DNA of 64,000 bases, from NCBI GenBank assembly GCA_013287985.1, contig JABDCT010000001.1, forward strand, positions 22,989 through 86,988, given 5' to 3'. The translations under genes were made by a program, and so were the position numbers. This DNA is from Chlamydiota bacterium (GTDB lineage Bacteria > Chlamydiota > Chlamydiia > Chlamydiales > Rhabdochlamydiaceae). The notes below the pieces were generated by a model. It saw only the letters and a list, made by a program, of their open reading frames with translations, had not been told where the DNA came from and ran no database searches. Every line of letters begins with the position of its first letter. Position 1 is the first letter of the stretch. Below are positions 25,977 through 34,159 of the stretch, one piece after another.

Positions 25977-27674
25977 TTAAAGTACATCTGCGACACAGCG
26001 GAACCCATAAGTTCCATTCATAATGCCTGGGTTATTGCGGTGGCGGTGGGCGCAGCGTAAGTCCTCTTTTAGGCTCTTCCAGCAGCCGCCGCGTAGGACG
26101 CGGTAGACCCCTTGAGGCGGCCCTTTTGGGTTGTCGGGCTCTTGGATGGAGGTCTCGTAGTAGTTATACCCATACCAGTCTTGACACCACTCATAGACGT
26201 TGCCCGCCATATCGAATAGGCCATACTCATTGGGGGGATAGCTCATAACCGCTGTCGTGTCGGAACTAAAAAAGTTGGCTTGGGTGCGTTCGATCGATGA
26301 ACCGGTGGGGTATTGAGCCCCCTCGCTGCCACCAAGAGCTGCGATCTCCCACTCTGCCTCTGTAGGAAGGCGCTTGCCGACCCATGATGCATAGGCAAGA
26401 GCGCCGTAATAGGTCACTCCGACCACGGGATGCTTGGAGTAGCCCGATTCTATGGTGAGTCTGCCGCCGTGGCGTTTGATGCGGGAATCGCGCAGGCGGA
26501 TGATGTCGTTGTTGTTGAAATCCTTTTCTCCCCCCATCGCTTCTAAAAAGCGCACAAACTGCTCGTTCGTCACAGGATGGATGTCGATCGCAAAAGAGCT
26601 GAGCTGGATCGCATGGCGGGGCATCTCGTCGCGCGCGCCATTTAAGCTGCCGCGTAGGAAGCCGCCCCCTTCGACAACAATCATTTCAGTGAGCAGGGGC
26701 TCGAGTTCTTTGACCTCAGAATCTTTAGGAGTATATTTGCCGATCGTGGTGTCTGTCTGGAAGATGGCGCCCGGATCGGGGTCATATTCAGGCCGCGCGA
26801 TCTTCTGTGGCTTGAGTTGCGGTTTTGGGCTTTGTGTGCGCACGAGACCAAAGAGAGGAAGAAGTTCAAGCGGACGCTTTTCCGGATCGTGCTGCAAGCA
26901 GGGGCGTAAAATGCCCTCCCACTCGGCAGGCAGATCGAATGCGCCTTCTGGGTAGTGGCCTGTAAGAAGATAGTTCAAGAGCACGCCAAACGCATAGGTG
27001 TCTGCACGCGCATCAACTGGATGGTCGACAAGTCCCTTCTGCTCGGGTGCGAGGAAGGCGTAGGACTGCAGAATGCTCTCGCTCAGCATGCCGATATGGC
27101 CTGCGCGCTGAACCATCTGCTCCCATAGGCGCTGGTAGGTGTGCGTCACAAGCGCGATCTGATGGACGAGCGAAGTATAACCGAGTTCAGTGAGCATGGC
27201 GCGCATCTGCCCCTCTTCTTCGCACAAGTAGATCGTGCTGGCATTGATGCCGAGGTGCTTCAAGGGCTGTCCTTCTAGCTCTTTGCTATGGGAATAATCG
27301 AGAGCCGAGGCGAGTTGACGGCCAATTGTAAACACCTGATCAGGGGTCAGTGGAGCGCGTACATCGAGGTAGTCTTTTAGGGTCAATCCCGGGATATGAT
27401 CGAGCACGAGGAAATAGCGCTTGCCGTCGCTGGAGGCGCTCTGGATCTTCGCGATATGCGGATGGTCGATCGACGAGAGCAGAGTTGCCAGGTGAGTAAA
27501 CCGCTGGATAAGCTCTTCCTCTTCGCCGATCTCTTCAGGCAGAAGCTGGAGGAGAACGCGTCTGTTTAAATACTGGTGCCGGGCGAGATAGGAGGTGCCG
27601 ATGAGCCCCTCGCCGAGGGTTTCGATGATCTCGTAATCGCCGAGAGTGCGCTGCGTGTCTTTCACACCTTTCAT
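25977..27674 (-). CDS. pkn1: Pkn1-like protein: degenerate Ser/Thr kinase domain plus FGE-sulfatase-fold domain
   Basis: A 565-aa protein from ATG 27674, which has AGGAGT upstream and removes a long overlap with the preceding gene. Residues about 12-280 are a Hanks-type kinase fold, but the catalytic residues appear lost: the VAIK lysine is Gln43, HRD is His-Leu-Gly (140-142) and DFG is Glu-Leu-Gly (163-165). The APE motif (209-211) and helix-F Asp225 survive. Residues about 330-565 form a formylglycine-generating-enzyme/SUMF1 fold (GGGFLRGS, HPVTNEQFVRF, RLPTEAEWEIAA, GNVYEWCQDW, RVLRGGCW). The two-domain layout is that of chlamydial Pkn1. Likely a scaffold or sensor rather than an active kinase (inference). 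Confidence 0.85.
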   Translation of the reverse strand: MKGVKDTQRTLGDYEIIETLGEGLIGTSYLARHQYLNRRVLLQLLPEEIGEEEELIQRFTHLATLLSSIDHPHIAKIQSASSDGKRYFLVLDHIPGLTLKDYLDVRAPLTPDQVFTIGRQLASALDYSHSKELEGQPLKHLGINASTIYLCEEEGQMRAMLTELGYTSLVHQIALVTHTYQRLWEQMVQRAGHIGMLSESILQSYAFLAPEQKGLVDHPVDARADTYAFGVLLNYLLTGHYPEGAFDLPAEWEGILRPCLQHDPEKRPLELLPLFGLVRTQSPKPQLKPQKIARPEYDPDPGAIFQTDTTIGKYTPKDSEVKELEPLLTEMIVVEGGGFLRGSLNGARDEMPRHAIQLSSFAIDIHPVTNEQFVRFLEAMGGEKDFNNNDIIRLRDSRIKRHGGRLTIESGYSKHPVVGVTYYGALAYASWVGKRLPTEAEWEIAALGGSEGAQYPTGSSIERTQANFFSSDTTAVMSYPPNEYGLFDMAGNVYEWCQDWYGYNYYETSIQEPDNPKGPPQGVYRVLRGGCWKSLKEDLRCAHRHRNNPGIMNGTYGFRCVADVL

Positions 27675-27688
27675 ACTTTTCGTTACTC

Positions 27689-29746
27689 CTACAAATTGTG
27701 GATCGCCTGCAAAATCGCCTCTTTCCCCGTCACAGGCTTTTCGCACTGGATGCCGCGGCAGACATATAGAGCCGTCTCGCCCTCTACGGGGAGCTGCTCA
27801 CTGCAAAACGGCAGCAGCTGGTCGATAAGAGGATCGCCTTTTTCTTTCCAAACGATGGTCGCATGGGGATTAAACTGCTGGAAAAGCGCCTCATTAATCT
27901 CTTTTTTTAGCGCGCCCGCATCATTTAATGCTACGACAACAAGCGGCGCCTTCTCATTTAAATAGTGCTGCAGGGCGAGCAGATGATAGCATGCCCCCGG
28001 GGCAAATGCCTCAATAAATTGGCGCACTGCCTTTAAAATATCTTCGCCAGCCTTGAGATACTTCTCTTGCTGGGTAAGCTGGTAGAGGCGGATCAGGTTC
28101 TCTGCGTGTACGGCGTTGCCGGAAGGCTCAGCGCCATCGTAAAAGTCGCATTTGCGCATCAAAAGATGGGGATCTTCGCGGCTCTGGTAAAAAGCACCCT
28201 CTGGCGATTTTAATGTGCGCTCAGCCTCATCGGCCAGTTCAATCGCCCACTTCAAAAACGCACTGCCGGCACCCGTCTCGAATAGTGTGATGAGAGCGCG
28301 GATCAAAAAGGCGTAGTCTTCAAGTCCAGCAAAAAAGCGCGCCTCTCCATCGCGGTAGCGGTGCATCAGCACTCCCTGCTGCACCAGCTTCTCTTTAATG
28401 AACTGTGCGGCTTTTAGCGCAGCGTCGCGATAGCGATCGTCGCTTAATACAGCCCCTGCTTTTGCTAAAGCCTGAATCATCAGGCCGTTCCAGCCGGTGA
28501 TAACTTTGTCATCTTTAAAGGGAGGCGTACGCTCTGAGCGTTTTTTAAACAGCACTTCGCGCGCATGCTGCAATTTCTCGTCGAGCTGTTCAGGTTTAAG
28601 TTTTAACGTCTCGGCAAACAGGGTGCGATCGATGTCGACGTGCAGGATGCTGCGCCCTTCGAAGTTACCCTCCCAGGTCACCCCATAATAGCGGCAGAAG
28701 AGCTCCGACTCCTCGGGAGGCAAAAATCCTTCGATCTGTCCGCGCGTCCATGTGTAATAGGAGCCTTCAACGCCATCCGAATCGGCGTCCTGAGCGGAAA
28801 AGAATCCCCCTTCCTGCCCCACCATCTCGCGCAGAACATAGTCGCAGCAAGCGCGCGTGATCGCAGCAAAGTTGGCTTTCTTGGTGAATTGATACGCGTT
28901 TAAATAGGTCTCGGCCAGAAGAGCGTTGTCGTAGAGCATCTTCTCAAAGTGCGGGATCTGCCAGCGCTCGTCGATCGCATAACGCGCAAATCCCCCGCCC
29001 AGATGGTCGTAGATCCCTCCACGGGCCATCATCTCGAGCGTGAGATCGACATAAAAGAGCGCGCGGCTATCGCTATGGGCTTTTGAATATTGCAAAAGAA
29101 GCGCGGCTTGATAGCTGAGTGGAAATTTGGGCTCTCCCTTGATTCCGCCAAATACAGGATCAGCCAGATCGAAGATCGTCTGGATCGCATCCTCGAGCAG
29201 CTGCTCGTCGGGAAGATCCTCTCCGCTCGTCTTGGCTGCCTTGGCGAAGAGTTCGACAATCTTATCTGCCTGGGCAATCAGGTGGGCGCGGTCATCGCTC
29301 TTCCAGAGCATGCTGATCTGCTGGATGAATTGATCGACGCCGATCAGCCCCTTACGGGTCTTAGGAGGCAGGTATGTCACCGCAAAAAAAGGCTTCAAAT
29401 CGGGCGTCAGCACCACATTGAGCGGCCAACCGCCGGGTGCAGACATGAGGGCTTGGGCAAATTCCATGTAGATGCTGTCGACCTCGGGATGCTCCTCGCG
29501 ATCGACCTTGATATTGACAAACGCCTCATTGAGAAGCGCGGCAATCTCGGGATTTTCGAAAGACTCGGTCTCCATGACGTGGCACCAGTGACAGGTCGCA
29601 TAGCCAATGGAGAGAAAGATAGGCTTGTCTTCTTTACGCGCGCGCTCAAATGCTTCCTCACCCCAGGGATACCAGTCAACAGGATTGTGGGCATGCTGGA
29701 TTAGATAGGGTGATTTTTCATTGATGAGCCGGTTCGTGAAGCTCAT
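27689..29746 (-). CDS. YyaL/SPATA20-type thioredoxin-domain protein (DUF255)
   Basis: A 685-aa cytosolic protein. The N-terminal thioredoxin-like domain (about 1-165) opens [29 protein letters not shown] and has the CHWCHVM motif near residue 51. The rest is an (alpha/alpha)6 barrel like N-acylglucosamine 2-epimerases and glycoside hydrolases, with [16 protein letters not shown] and [12 protein letters not shown] segments. The biochemical role of this widespread family is not settled. It overlaps rodZ by 4 bp (ATGA) and lies 14 bp upstream of the Pkn1-like gene, so rodZ, this gene and pkn1 look like one operon. Confidence 0.9.
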   Translation of the reverse strand: MSFTNRLINEKSPYLIQHAHNPVDWYPWGEEAFERARKEDKPIFLSIGYATCHWCHVMETESFENPEIAALLNEAFVNIKVDREEHPEVDSIYMEFAQALMSAPGGWPLNVVLTPDLKPFFAVTYLPPKTRKGLIGVDQFIQQISMLWKSDDRAHLIAQADKIVELFAKAAKTSGEDLPDEQLLEDAIQTIFDLADPVFGGIKGEPKFPLSYQAALLLQYSKAHSDSRALFYVDLTLEMMARGGIYDHLGGGFARYAIDERWQIPHFEKMLYDNALLAETYLNAYQFTKKANFAAITRACCDYVLREMVGQEGGFFSAQDADSDGVEGSYYTWTRGQIEGFLPPEESELFCRYYGVTWEGNFEGRSILHVDIDRTLFAETLKLKPEQLDEKLQHAREVLFKKRSERTPPFKDDKVITGWNGLMIQALAKAGAVLSDDRYRDAALKAAQFIKEKLVQQGVLMHRYRDGEARFFAGLEDYAFLIRALITLFETGAGSAFLKWAIELADEAERTLKSPEGAFYQSREDPHLLMRKCDFYDGAEPSGNAVHAENLIRLYQLTQQEKYLKAGEDILKAVRQFIEAFAPGACYHLLALQHYLNEKAPLVVVALNDAGALKKEINEALFQQFNPHATIVWKEKGDPLIDQLLPFCSEQLPVEGETALYVCRGIQCEKPVTGKEAILQAIHNL

Positions 29747-30150
29747 AAGATTCCGACGGCCCTCGCGAAGAAGTAGGCAAGAACAAGAGCAAGAGTGCCG
29801 GCAAGCGCCCAGAGCAGATTAGGCAGCCACTTGACGCCGCCGCTCATGCTGCCGCGCATCTCCAATGTGCCAATTCCATAAGTAAACTCATGCTTTTGCG
29901 ATGGCATGCGAAACGCAGCCGGGTGTTCGCGGATCATCCGTTCAGCATCATAGCCGAGAAATGAGGCGTACTGTTTAATAAAGCCGAGGGCGTAAATGCT
30001 CGATACATGTGCACCGATGCTGCCCTGTTCAATGGCTTCTAAGTAGCTTGTTCGAATCGAGGTGGCATTTTCCACTTCTTTAAGAGAGAGGTTCATGTCT
30101 TGTCGTTTTTGGCGAAACATCACCCCAATGCGCTGCAGTTCTTCGCTCAT
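29743..30150 (-). CDS. rodZ: RodZ-like cytoskeletal/cell-shape protein, short form
   Basis: A 135-aa protein with an N-terminal RodZ-type helix-turn-helix (about 5-75; [45 protein letters not shown]) and one membrane helix near the C-terminus (about 110-130). The periplasmic domain found in E. coli RodZ is absent, as in chlamydiae. RodZ links MreB to the membrane and is needed for the MreB-based division used by chlamydiae that lack FtsZ. First gene of the rodZ-DUF255-pkn1 operon, with a good promoter upstream. Confidence 0.88.
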   Translation of the reverse strand: MSEELQRIGVMFRQKRQDMNLSLKEVENATSIRTSYLEAIEQGSIGAHVSSIYALGFIKQYASFLGYDAERMIREHPAAFRMPSQKHEFTYGIGTLEMRGSMSGGVKWLPNLLWALAGTLALVLAYFFARAVGIL

Positions 30151-30189
30151 AGTCCTCCAACTCCCCCATCAAGAAAGGGAGTATTCTCT

Positions 30190-30218
30190 ACCATACAGAA
30201 CAGGACTAATATTGCCAA
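30190..30218 (-). promoter_or_regulatory. Putative promoter of the rodZ operon
   Basis: On the minus strand a -35 TTGGCA (30218-30213; one mismatch to TTGACA), a 17-bp spacer and a -10-like TATGGT (30195-30190) lie about 40 bp upstream of rodZ. Confidence 0.5.
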
Positions 30219-30227
30219 TACTAACAA

Positions 30228-30253
30228 CGGGCACGGGCACGGGCACGGGCACG
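30228..30253. repeat. Hexanucleotide tandem repeat, 4.3 copies of CGGGCA
   Basis: The unit CGGGCA is repeated perfectly four times plus CG. It lies between the stop of the 30257 gene and the rodZ promoter. Perfect copies imply recent slippage, so the copy number may vary between strains. Confidence 0.9.
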
Positions 30254-30256
30254 ATT

Positions 30257-30991
30257 TTATAAATAGCTGATTACTTTCTCTCTGAATGCAGAAATCTTCT
30301 GCGGAGAAATGCGGTGAATATCTTCTGAAGACAGTAGTTTCTTGAGCGCGGCACGAACCGTATCCACATCATCGAAAGGAAAGTCCCATTTGGCTTTCTC
30401 TTCGTGATCGGCAGCTGACAGCTCTGGCAACCCTTCCTCATCCACAAGGTCCAACAGCTCTCCCCCTAGCTTCTTAATCGCAATGGAGCCTTTGGCATTC
30501 ACACATAGCTTATGGACTCTACCATCAAAGCTAGTGATGATGTAATTGATCTGATCCAATTGCGTGCGTATTTCTTTCCAAGGGATCAGCCTGACTTTTA
30601 TTCCTTTAAACGTCACATTTTTCTTAGGACCTAGTGTTTTAAACGCCAGATCGACTTTACGCAAACTATCCAATTTTTTAAGGATCGAGCAAAGCATGCC
30701 CTGTGTTTTTTCTATATCAACCGAATTCAAGCACACATATTTCGTCAGTTTCATCTTAAGCTTATCGGTGTCGTGTTTGGGATCTTCTTTATTAATTAGA
30801 GCATATAATTTGCCAAGAATGGTGTTTATTTCAGGGGGAGGGTTAAAAACAGAATAAAATAATCCTTTTACAGAACACTTATCGAGAATCTGGAGATCCT
30901 CTGTTAAGAGATGCCTGTCAGGATTGAAATTAGTAATAAATAATTGTAATTTAGTAGTCATATATATATTAACTATTTTAGATATTAACAT
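30257..30991 (-). CDS. Unknown 244-aa protein downstream of the protease pair
   Basis: No family recognised. The protein is soluble, lysine-rich and AT-rich, without signal peptide, membrane segment or obvious catalytic motif; the C-terminal part (DTVRAALKKLLSSEDIHRI) looks helical. ATG 30991 is used, and ATG 30961 (MTTKLQLF) is an equally good alternative because neither has a clear ribosome-binding site. It lies 38 bp downstream of the second Ulp1-like protease on the same strand and may be co-transcribed with the pair. Confidence 0.55.
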   Translation of the reverse strand: MLISKIVNIYMTTKLQLFITNFNPDRHLLTEDLQILDKCSVKGLFYSVFNPPPEINTILGKLYALINKEDPKHDTDKLKMKLTKYVCLNSVDIEKTQGMLCSILKKLDSLRKVDLAFKTLGPKKNVTFKGIKVRLIPWKEIRTQLDQINYIITSFDGRVHKLCVNAKGSIAIKKLGGELLDLVDEEGLPELSAADHEEKAKWDFPFDDVDTVRAALKKLLSSEDIHRISPQKISAFREKVISYL

Positions 30992-31029
30992 AAAACATAA
31001 TTAATATAAATAGTAATTAATAGTTTATA

Positions 31030-32115
31030 TTACGGACGGAGGGGCTGTAAATAAAGGGCATTATGCATAAGCTGCACAGGGCCAAAGGGTGTGGCTCTAA
31101 GCCTATCTTCTGCTGTATTGTAGTGCTGGTCCCCAAAGAAGGGATTTACCAGGCGAAAGGCCTCTCTGCTCAGCCCTTCTACATCTCTAATCGCCTGGCG
31201 CATCTGCAGCAAGCGGAACATCAGCTGGATCCTAAAGTCATCGATCATCACCTGAGCTTGCTTAATATCGAGCATATTAAGATCAAATTCCGGGTGCTCG
31301 AGGCACATTTTGAGCATAAACAGCAGCCAAACGCCGCAATTATAACCATCGTTTTGAATGCCTGTGTGGATCTTTGACGTGTAGGTATAAGGCCTATCAC
31401 CGCGATCGATTGGAGTGATCTTCTGGGCAATTGTCGTCAAAAAGGGCGTAACATGAGGATTTTCATGACCCATGCTGTCGTAATATTTCACGACGCGTTC
31501 TTCGCGATCGATTAAAACCAGTGTCCAGTGCCAACCTGCCCCTCCTTCAAAAAGAGTAGGGTCATATTTCCCCACGGCTATCTTCATTTTCTGCACGACG
31601 GAATAGTGGCTCTCATCCACGCTAGCGGTATTAAACGCATAAGCAACATAACGTTTATTGGTCTGTTTGCACCTCTCCATATCGGTACAGATCCGATTAA
31701 TAGAAGCTTGATTCGGGCGAAGCGCACGATCCGCATTAGGAGTATGCAGGCGATCGTCTGTTGCAGCTAGGTAGAGGAGGTAGTTGCGGATGTGCTCTTC
31801 ACCCAGCCATTGTGAGGCGGATATATCATAACCAAATGGGATCTGTTGGACTTCTCTGTTAAATGCAGGCACTTCTTTTTCGACAAGAAAAGCTTTATAT
31901 CCCCCTAGATCAGAAGGAATGGTATTGAAAAAGCGCATGGTGACAAGAATGATGACATTGAGAGCAGGAATAAATAGACAGACGCCAACAGTGAAAAGCT
32001 GGACGCGTCCGGCCAGCGTCAAATGCGCCGAGTAGGAGAAACTGCGTTTTAGATTCTCCACCCCTACGGAATAGGGCTCAATAGTAACTGTGTATAAATA
32101 GCCTACAGCATTCAT
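31030..32115 (-). CDS. Membrane-anchored CE-clan (Ulp1/C48) cysteine protease, copy B
   Basis: A 361-aa protein with a hydrophobic hairpin near the N-terminus (about 38-62; LFTVGVCLFIPALNVIILVT) and a C-terminal Ulp1-type peptidase domain. Numbering from the TTG at 32118, the catalytic set is His197 (GWHWTLVL), Asp214 (KYYDS), Gln255 and Cys261 (IQNDGYNCGVW). The Gln-to-Cys distance of six and the CGV that follows are exactly the Ulp1/SENP pattern. Such proteases remove SUMO, NEDD8 or ubiquitin from host proteins; the membrane anchor resembles C. trachomatis ChlaDub1. Likely an exported host-directed enzyme. ATG 32115 is chosen over TTG 32118. Second in a tandem pair. Confidence 0.82.
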   Translation of the reverse strand: MNAVGYLYTVTIEPYSVGVENLKRSFSYSAHLTLAGRVQLFTVGVCLFIPALNVIILVTMRFFNTIPSDLGGYKAFLVEKEVPAFNREVQQIPFGYDISASQWLGEEHIRNYLLYLAATDDRLHTPNADRALRPNQASINRICTDMERCKQTNKRYVAYAFNTASVDESHYSVVQKMKIAVGKYDPTLFEGGAGWHWTLVLIDREERVVKYYDSMGHENPHVTPFLTTIAQKITPIDRGDRPYTYTSKIHTGIQNDGYNCGVWLLFMLKMCLEHPEFDLNMLDIKQAQVMIDDFRIQLMFRLLQMRQAIRDVEGLSREAFRLVNPFFGDQHYNTAEDRLRATPFGPVQLMHNALYLQPLRP

Positions 32116-32154
32116 CAACCCTATTTTAACATAGAGTTAATAAAGACACATTAT

Positions 32155-33171
32155 CTAAACATAATTATAATTCAAAGCATTTTTTACTTCCTGAACCTTG
32201 CGAAGTTCGGGAAGTAAAAGATTACTGAATTGTAGTCTATACCCATCCCCTACTTGACTAACGGGGATATTATGATGCCGCGCAAATTGCGCCTTACCGA
32301 GGTTAAACGTCTCAGTTTTAGCAGCATCAACTTGAGTAGCACGGAGTTTGATCAGATTCCGATAAACCGTACAAATCTCCGCGCGCTCTTCTTTCGGGAT
32401 GGCATTGGGATTAAAATCTTTATTAGAAAGGCGCTGCTCGAGGAAATAACAGACCAATACCCCACAATCATGAGCATTATCCTGAGGCTGAATTCTCTCT
32501 TGGACCTTGGGTAAAAAGGTAAAATCTTTATTGAGCCGTGGGGAGAGAATGGTAGTTGCAATACTCCCTAAGACAGCTTCTAACAGAGGACCATCATTAA
32601 ATTCCTGCATTGGATCATAGCTCTCTAAAGTCCCCTTCTCTAAATCAGCAAAAACAAGCACCCAATGAAGATGATCAATATTGACAAAGTAGGCCATTTG
32701 CTTGAGATCGACTCCAGTTTGACGCTTAATAGTATGCAGTTTATCTAAATCATTCTGAATCTGCGCTCCAAGCGTATCGCGCGTGACCTCATCAGAATGC
32801 ACATAAAGCGTATCATTCAGTGCAGCTTCGAGAAGAAACCAGGCTTCTAGATATGTTCCTGTAAGAAACTCGGTACGACCTATATTGAATTTATCAGGAA
32901 TCCGATCAAAAGTCTTTTGAAGAGCCGGCGGTAGACCATTAGGATCGGGGATCTGGATTCTATTATTCAGCGGCTTACCGGAAACCGTTGATAGCTGATT
33001 AAAAAAGTGCATTGCAAAATAGATCACATGTCCAATGATGGGAATGGCGAGAATAAGAGCTAAAACACAGTGGCTCACGCGATAAGCTAAAGAAACCGGC
33101 TTTTGGGTGCGGGCCATTTCAACATGCTTTGCTGCCTCGTTGTACGGTAGTAAAAATAGTGCACAATCCAT
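32155..33171 (-). CDS. Membrane-anchored CE-clan (Ulp1/C48) cysteine protease, copy A
   Basis: A 338-aa protein with an N-terminal hydrophobic segment (about 33-57; HCVLALILAIPIIGHVIYFAM) and a Ulp1-type domain. The catalytic set is His169 (LHWVLVF), Asp186 (ESYDP), Gln230 and Cys236 (QPQDNAHDCGVLV). The spacing is the same as in copy B (His-Asp 17, Gln-Cys 6), yet the rest of the sequence has diverged strongly, so the pair is old or arrived separately. Expected to cleave ubiquitin or a ubiquitin-like modifier, or act as an acetyltransferase as some CE-clan effectors do. A strong AGGTGATC ribosome-binding site precedes ATG 33171. First gene of the cluster. Confidence 0.82.
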   Translation of the reverse strand: MDCALFLLPYNEAAKHVEMARTQKPVSLAYRVSHCVLALILAIPIIGHVIYFAMHFFNQLSTVSGKPLNNRIQIPDPNGLPPALQKTFDRIPDKFNIGRTEFLTGTYLEAWFLLEAALNDTLYVHSDEVTRDTLGAQIQNDLDKLHTIKRQTGVDLKQMAYFVNIDHLHWVLVFADLEKGTLESYDPMQEFNDGPLLEAVLGSIATTILSPRLNKDFTFLPKVQERIQPQDNAHDCGVLVCYFLEQRLSNKDFNPNAIPKEERAEICTVYRNLIKLRATQVDAAKTETFNLGKAQFARHHNIPVSQVGDGYRLQFSNLLLPELRKVQEVKNALNYNYV

Positions 33172-33259
33172 AGATCACCTCTCTTTTTTGCAAAAAAGTT
33201 TAAGACCTGAGGCAAAAAAAGCATAGAAAATCTTGATGTTCACAGGTATAAATGAGGGC

Positions 33260-34159
33260 ATGAATAAACCTTCTTGTTTTGTCGCGACTATTGACCTCGC
33301 TCTCACCGATAAATTGCGCAGTGACCTCGAGGAGAAGGGCTTTGATCTCACACAGCCCCCTTATACCGTTTTTAGCGCGCGCAAAGAGGGGCTAACCTGT
33401 ACTCTCTACACCTCGGGCAAGCTCACCGTACAAGGAAAAGGCCAAAGCGATTTCATCACCTTTTACCTCGAGCCCGAGATCCTCAAGAATCTCTCCTACA
33501 GCCATCCAGAAATCGACGTCGACTTTACTCCGCGCATCGGCATCGATGAAGCCGGCAAGGGCGACTTCTTCGGCCCCTTGTGTATCGCCGGCGTCTTTGC
33601 CAATGAAGAGACGCTCAAAGAACTACTCAAGATCGGTGTGCGCGACAGTAAACAGATCGGCGATAAGGCCATCGTGCCCCTCGCCTCAAAAATCCGCAGT
33701 CTCTGCCCTCACAGTTTGGTGCTTCTCTATCCGAAAAAATACAATGAGCTCTACGGCAAATTCCACAATCTCAATCGCCTCTTAGCTTGGGCCCATGCGA
33801 CAGCCATCGAAGAGCTGGTCAAACAAACCGACTGCCACAATGTGACCATCGACCAATTTGGCGATGAATCTCTGGTAATAAATGCGGTGAAGTCGAAAAA
33901 ACTGACCATTGAGCTTGCTCAGCAGCACAAAGGTGAAGCCGATCCGGTGATTGCCGCCGCCTCGATTCTTGCCCGTGCGGCATTTTTGGACGGGCTGCAA
34001 AAGCTCGGCAAAAGCATCGGTGACGAGCTTCCCAAAGGCGCTTCTGCAGCAGTCGTCAAAAGCGGCCGCGCGCTCGTCGCACGTCATGGTGAAGCAGTTT
34101 TAGAAACCGTGGCCAAACTCCACTTCAAGACCTACAAAGACGTAACCGGACATGATTAG
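33260..34159 (+). CDS. rnhC: Ribonuclease HIII
   Basis: Cleaves RNA in RNA-DNA hybrids; chlamydiae carry RNase HIII beside RNase HII. The N-terminal TBP-like substrate-binding domain (about 1-85; YTVFSARKEGLTCTLYTSGKLTVQGKG) is followed by the catalytic domain. The latter opens with IGIDEAGKGDFFGPL, giving the Asp-Glu pair, and continues with VRDSKQI and DQFGDE. ATG 33260 is preferred (GAGG upstream, MNKPSCF); in-frame TTG/ATG at 33233/33236 would add nine residues. It overlaps recN by 8 bp. Confidence 0.93.
   Translation: MNKPSCFVATIDLALTDKLRSDLEEKGFDLTQPPYTVFSARKEGLTCTLYTSGKLTVQGKGQSDFITFYLEPEILKNLSYSHPEIDVDFTPRIGIDEAGKGDFFGPLCIAGVFANEETLKELLKIGVRDSKQIGDKAIVPLASKIRSLCPHSLVLLYPKKYNELYGKFHNLNRLLAWAHATAIEELVKQTDCHNVTIDQFGDESLVINAVKSKKLTIELAQQHKGEADPVIAAASILARAAFLDGLQKLGKSIGDELPKGASAAVVKSGRALVARHGEAVLETVAKLHFKTYKDVTGHD

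Noticed and set aside
27675..27746. 24-residue N-terminal extension of the Pkn1-like protein
   Set aside because: It overlaps the preceding gene and has no ribosome-binding site, while ATG 27674 has AGGAGT upstream and leaves a 14-bp gap.
33183..33198. Palindrome CTTTTTTGCAAAAAAG upstream of the first protease as an operator
   Set aside because: A simple A/T tract of this type arises easily by chance and no second copy was seen.
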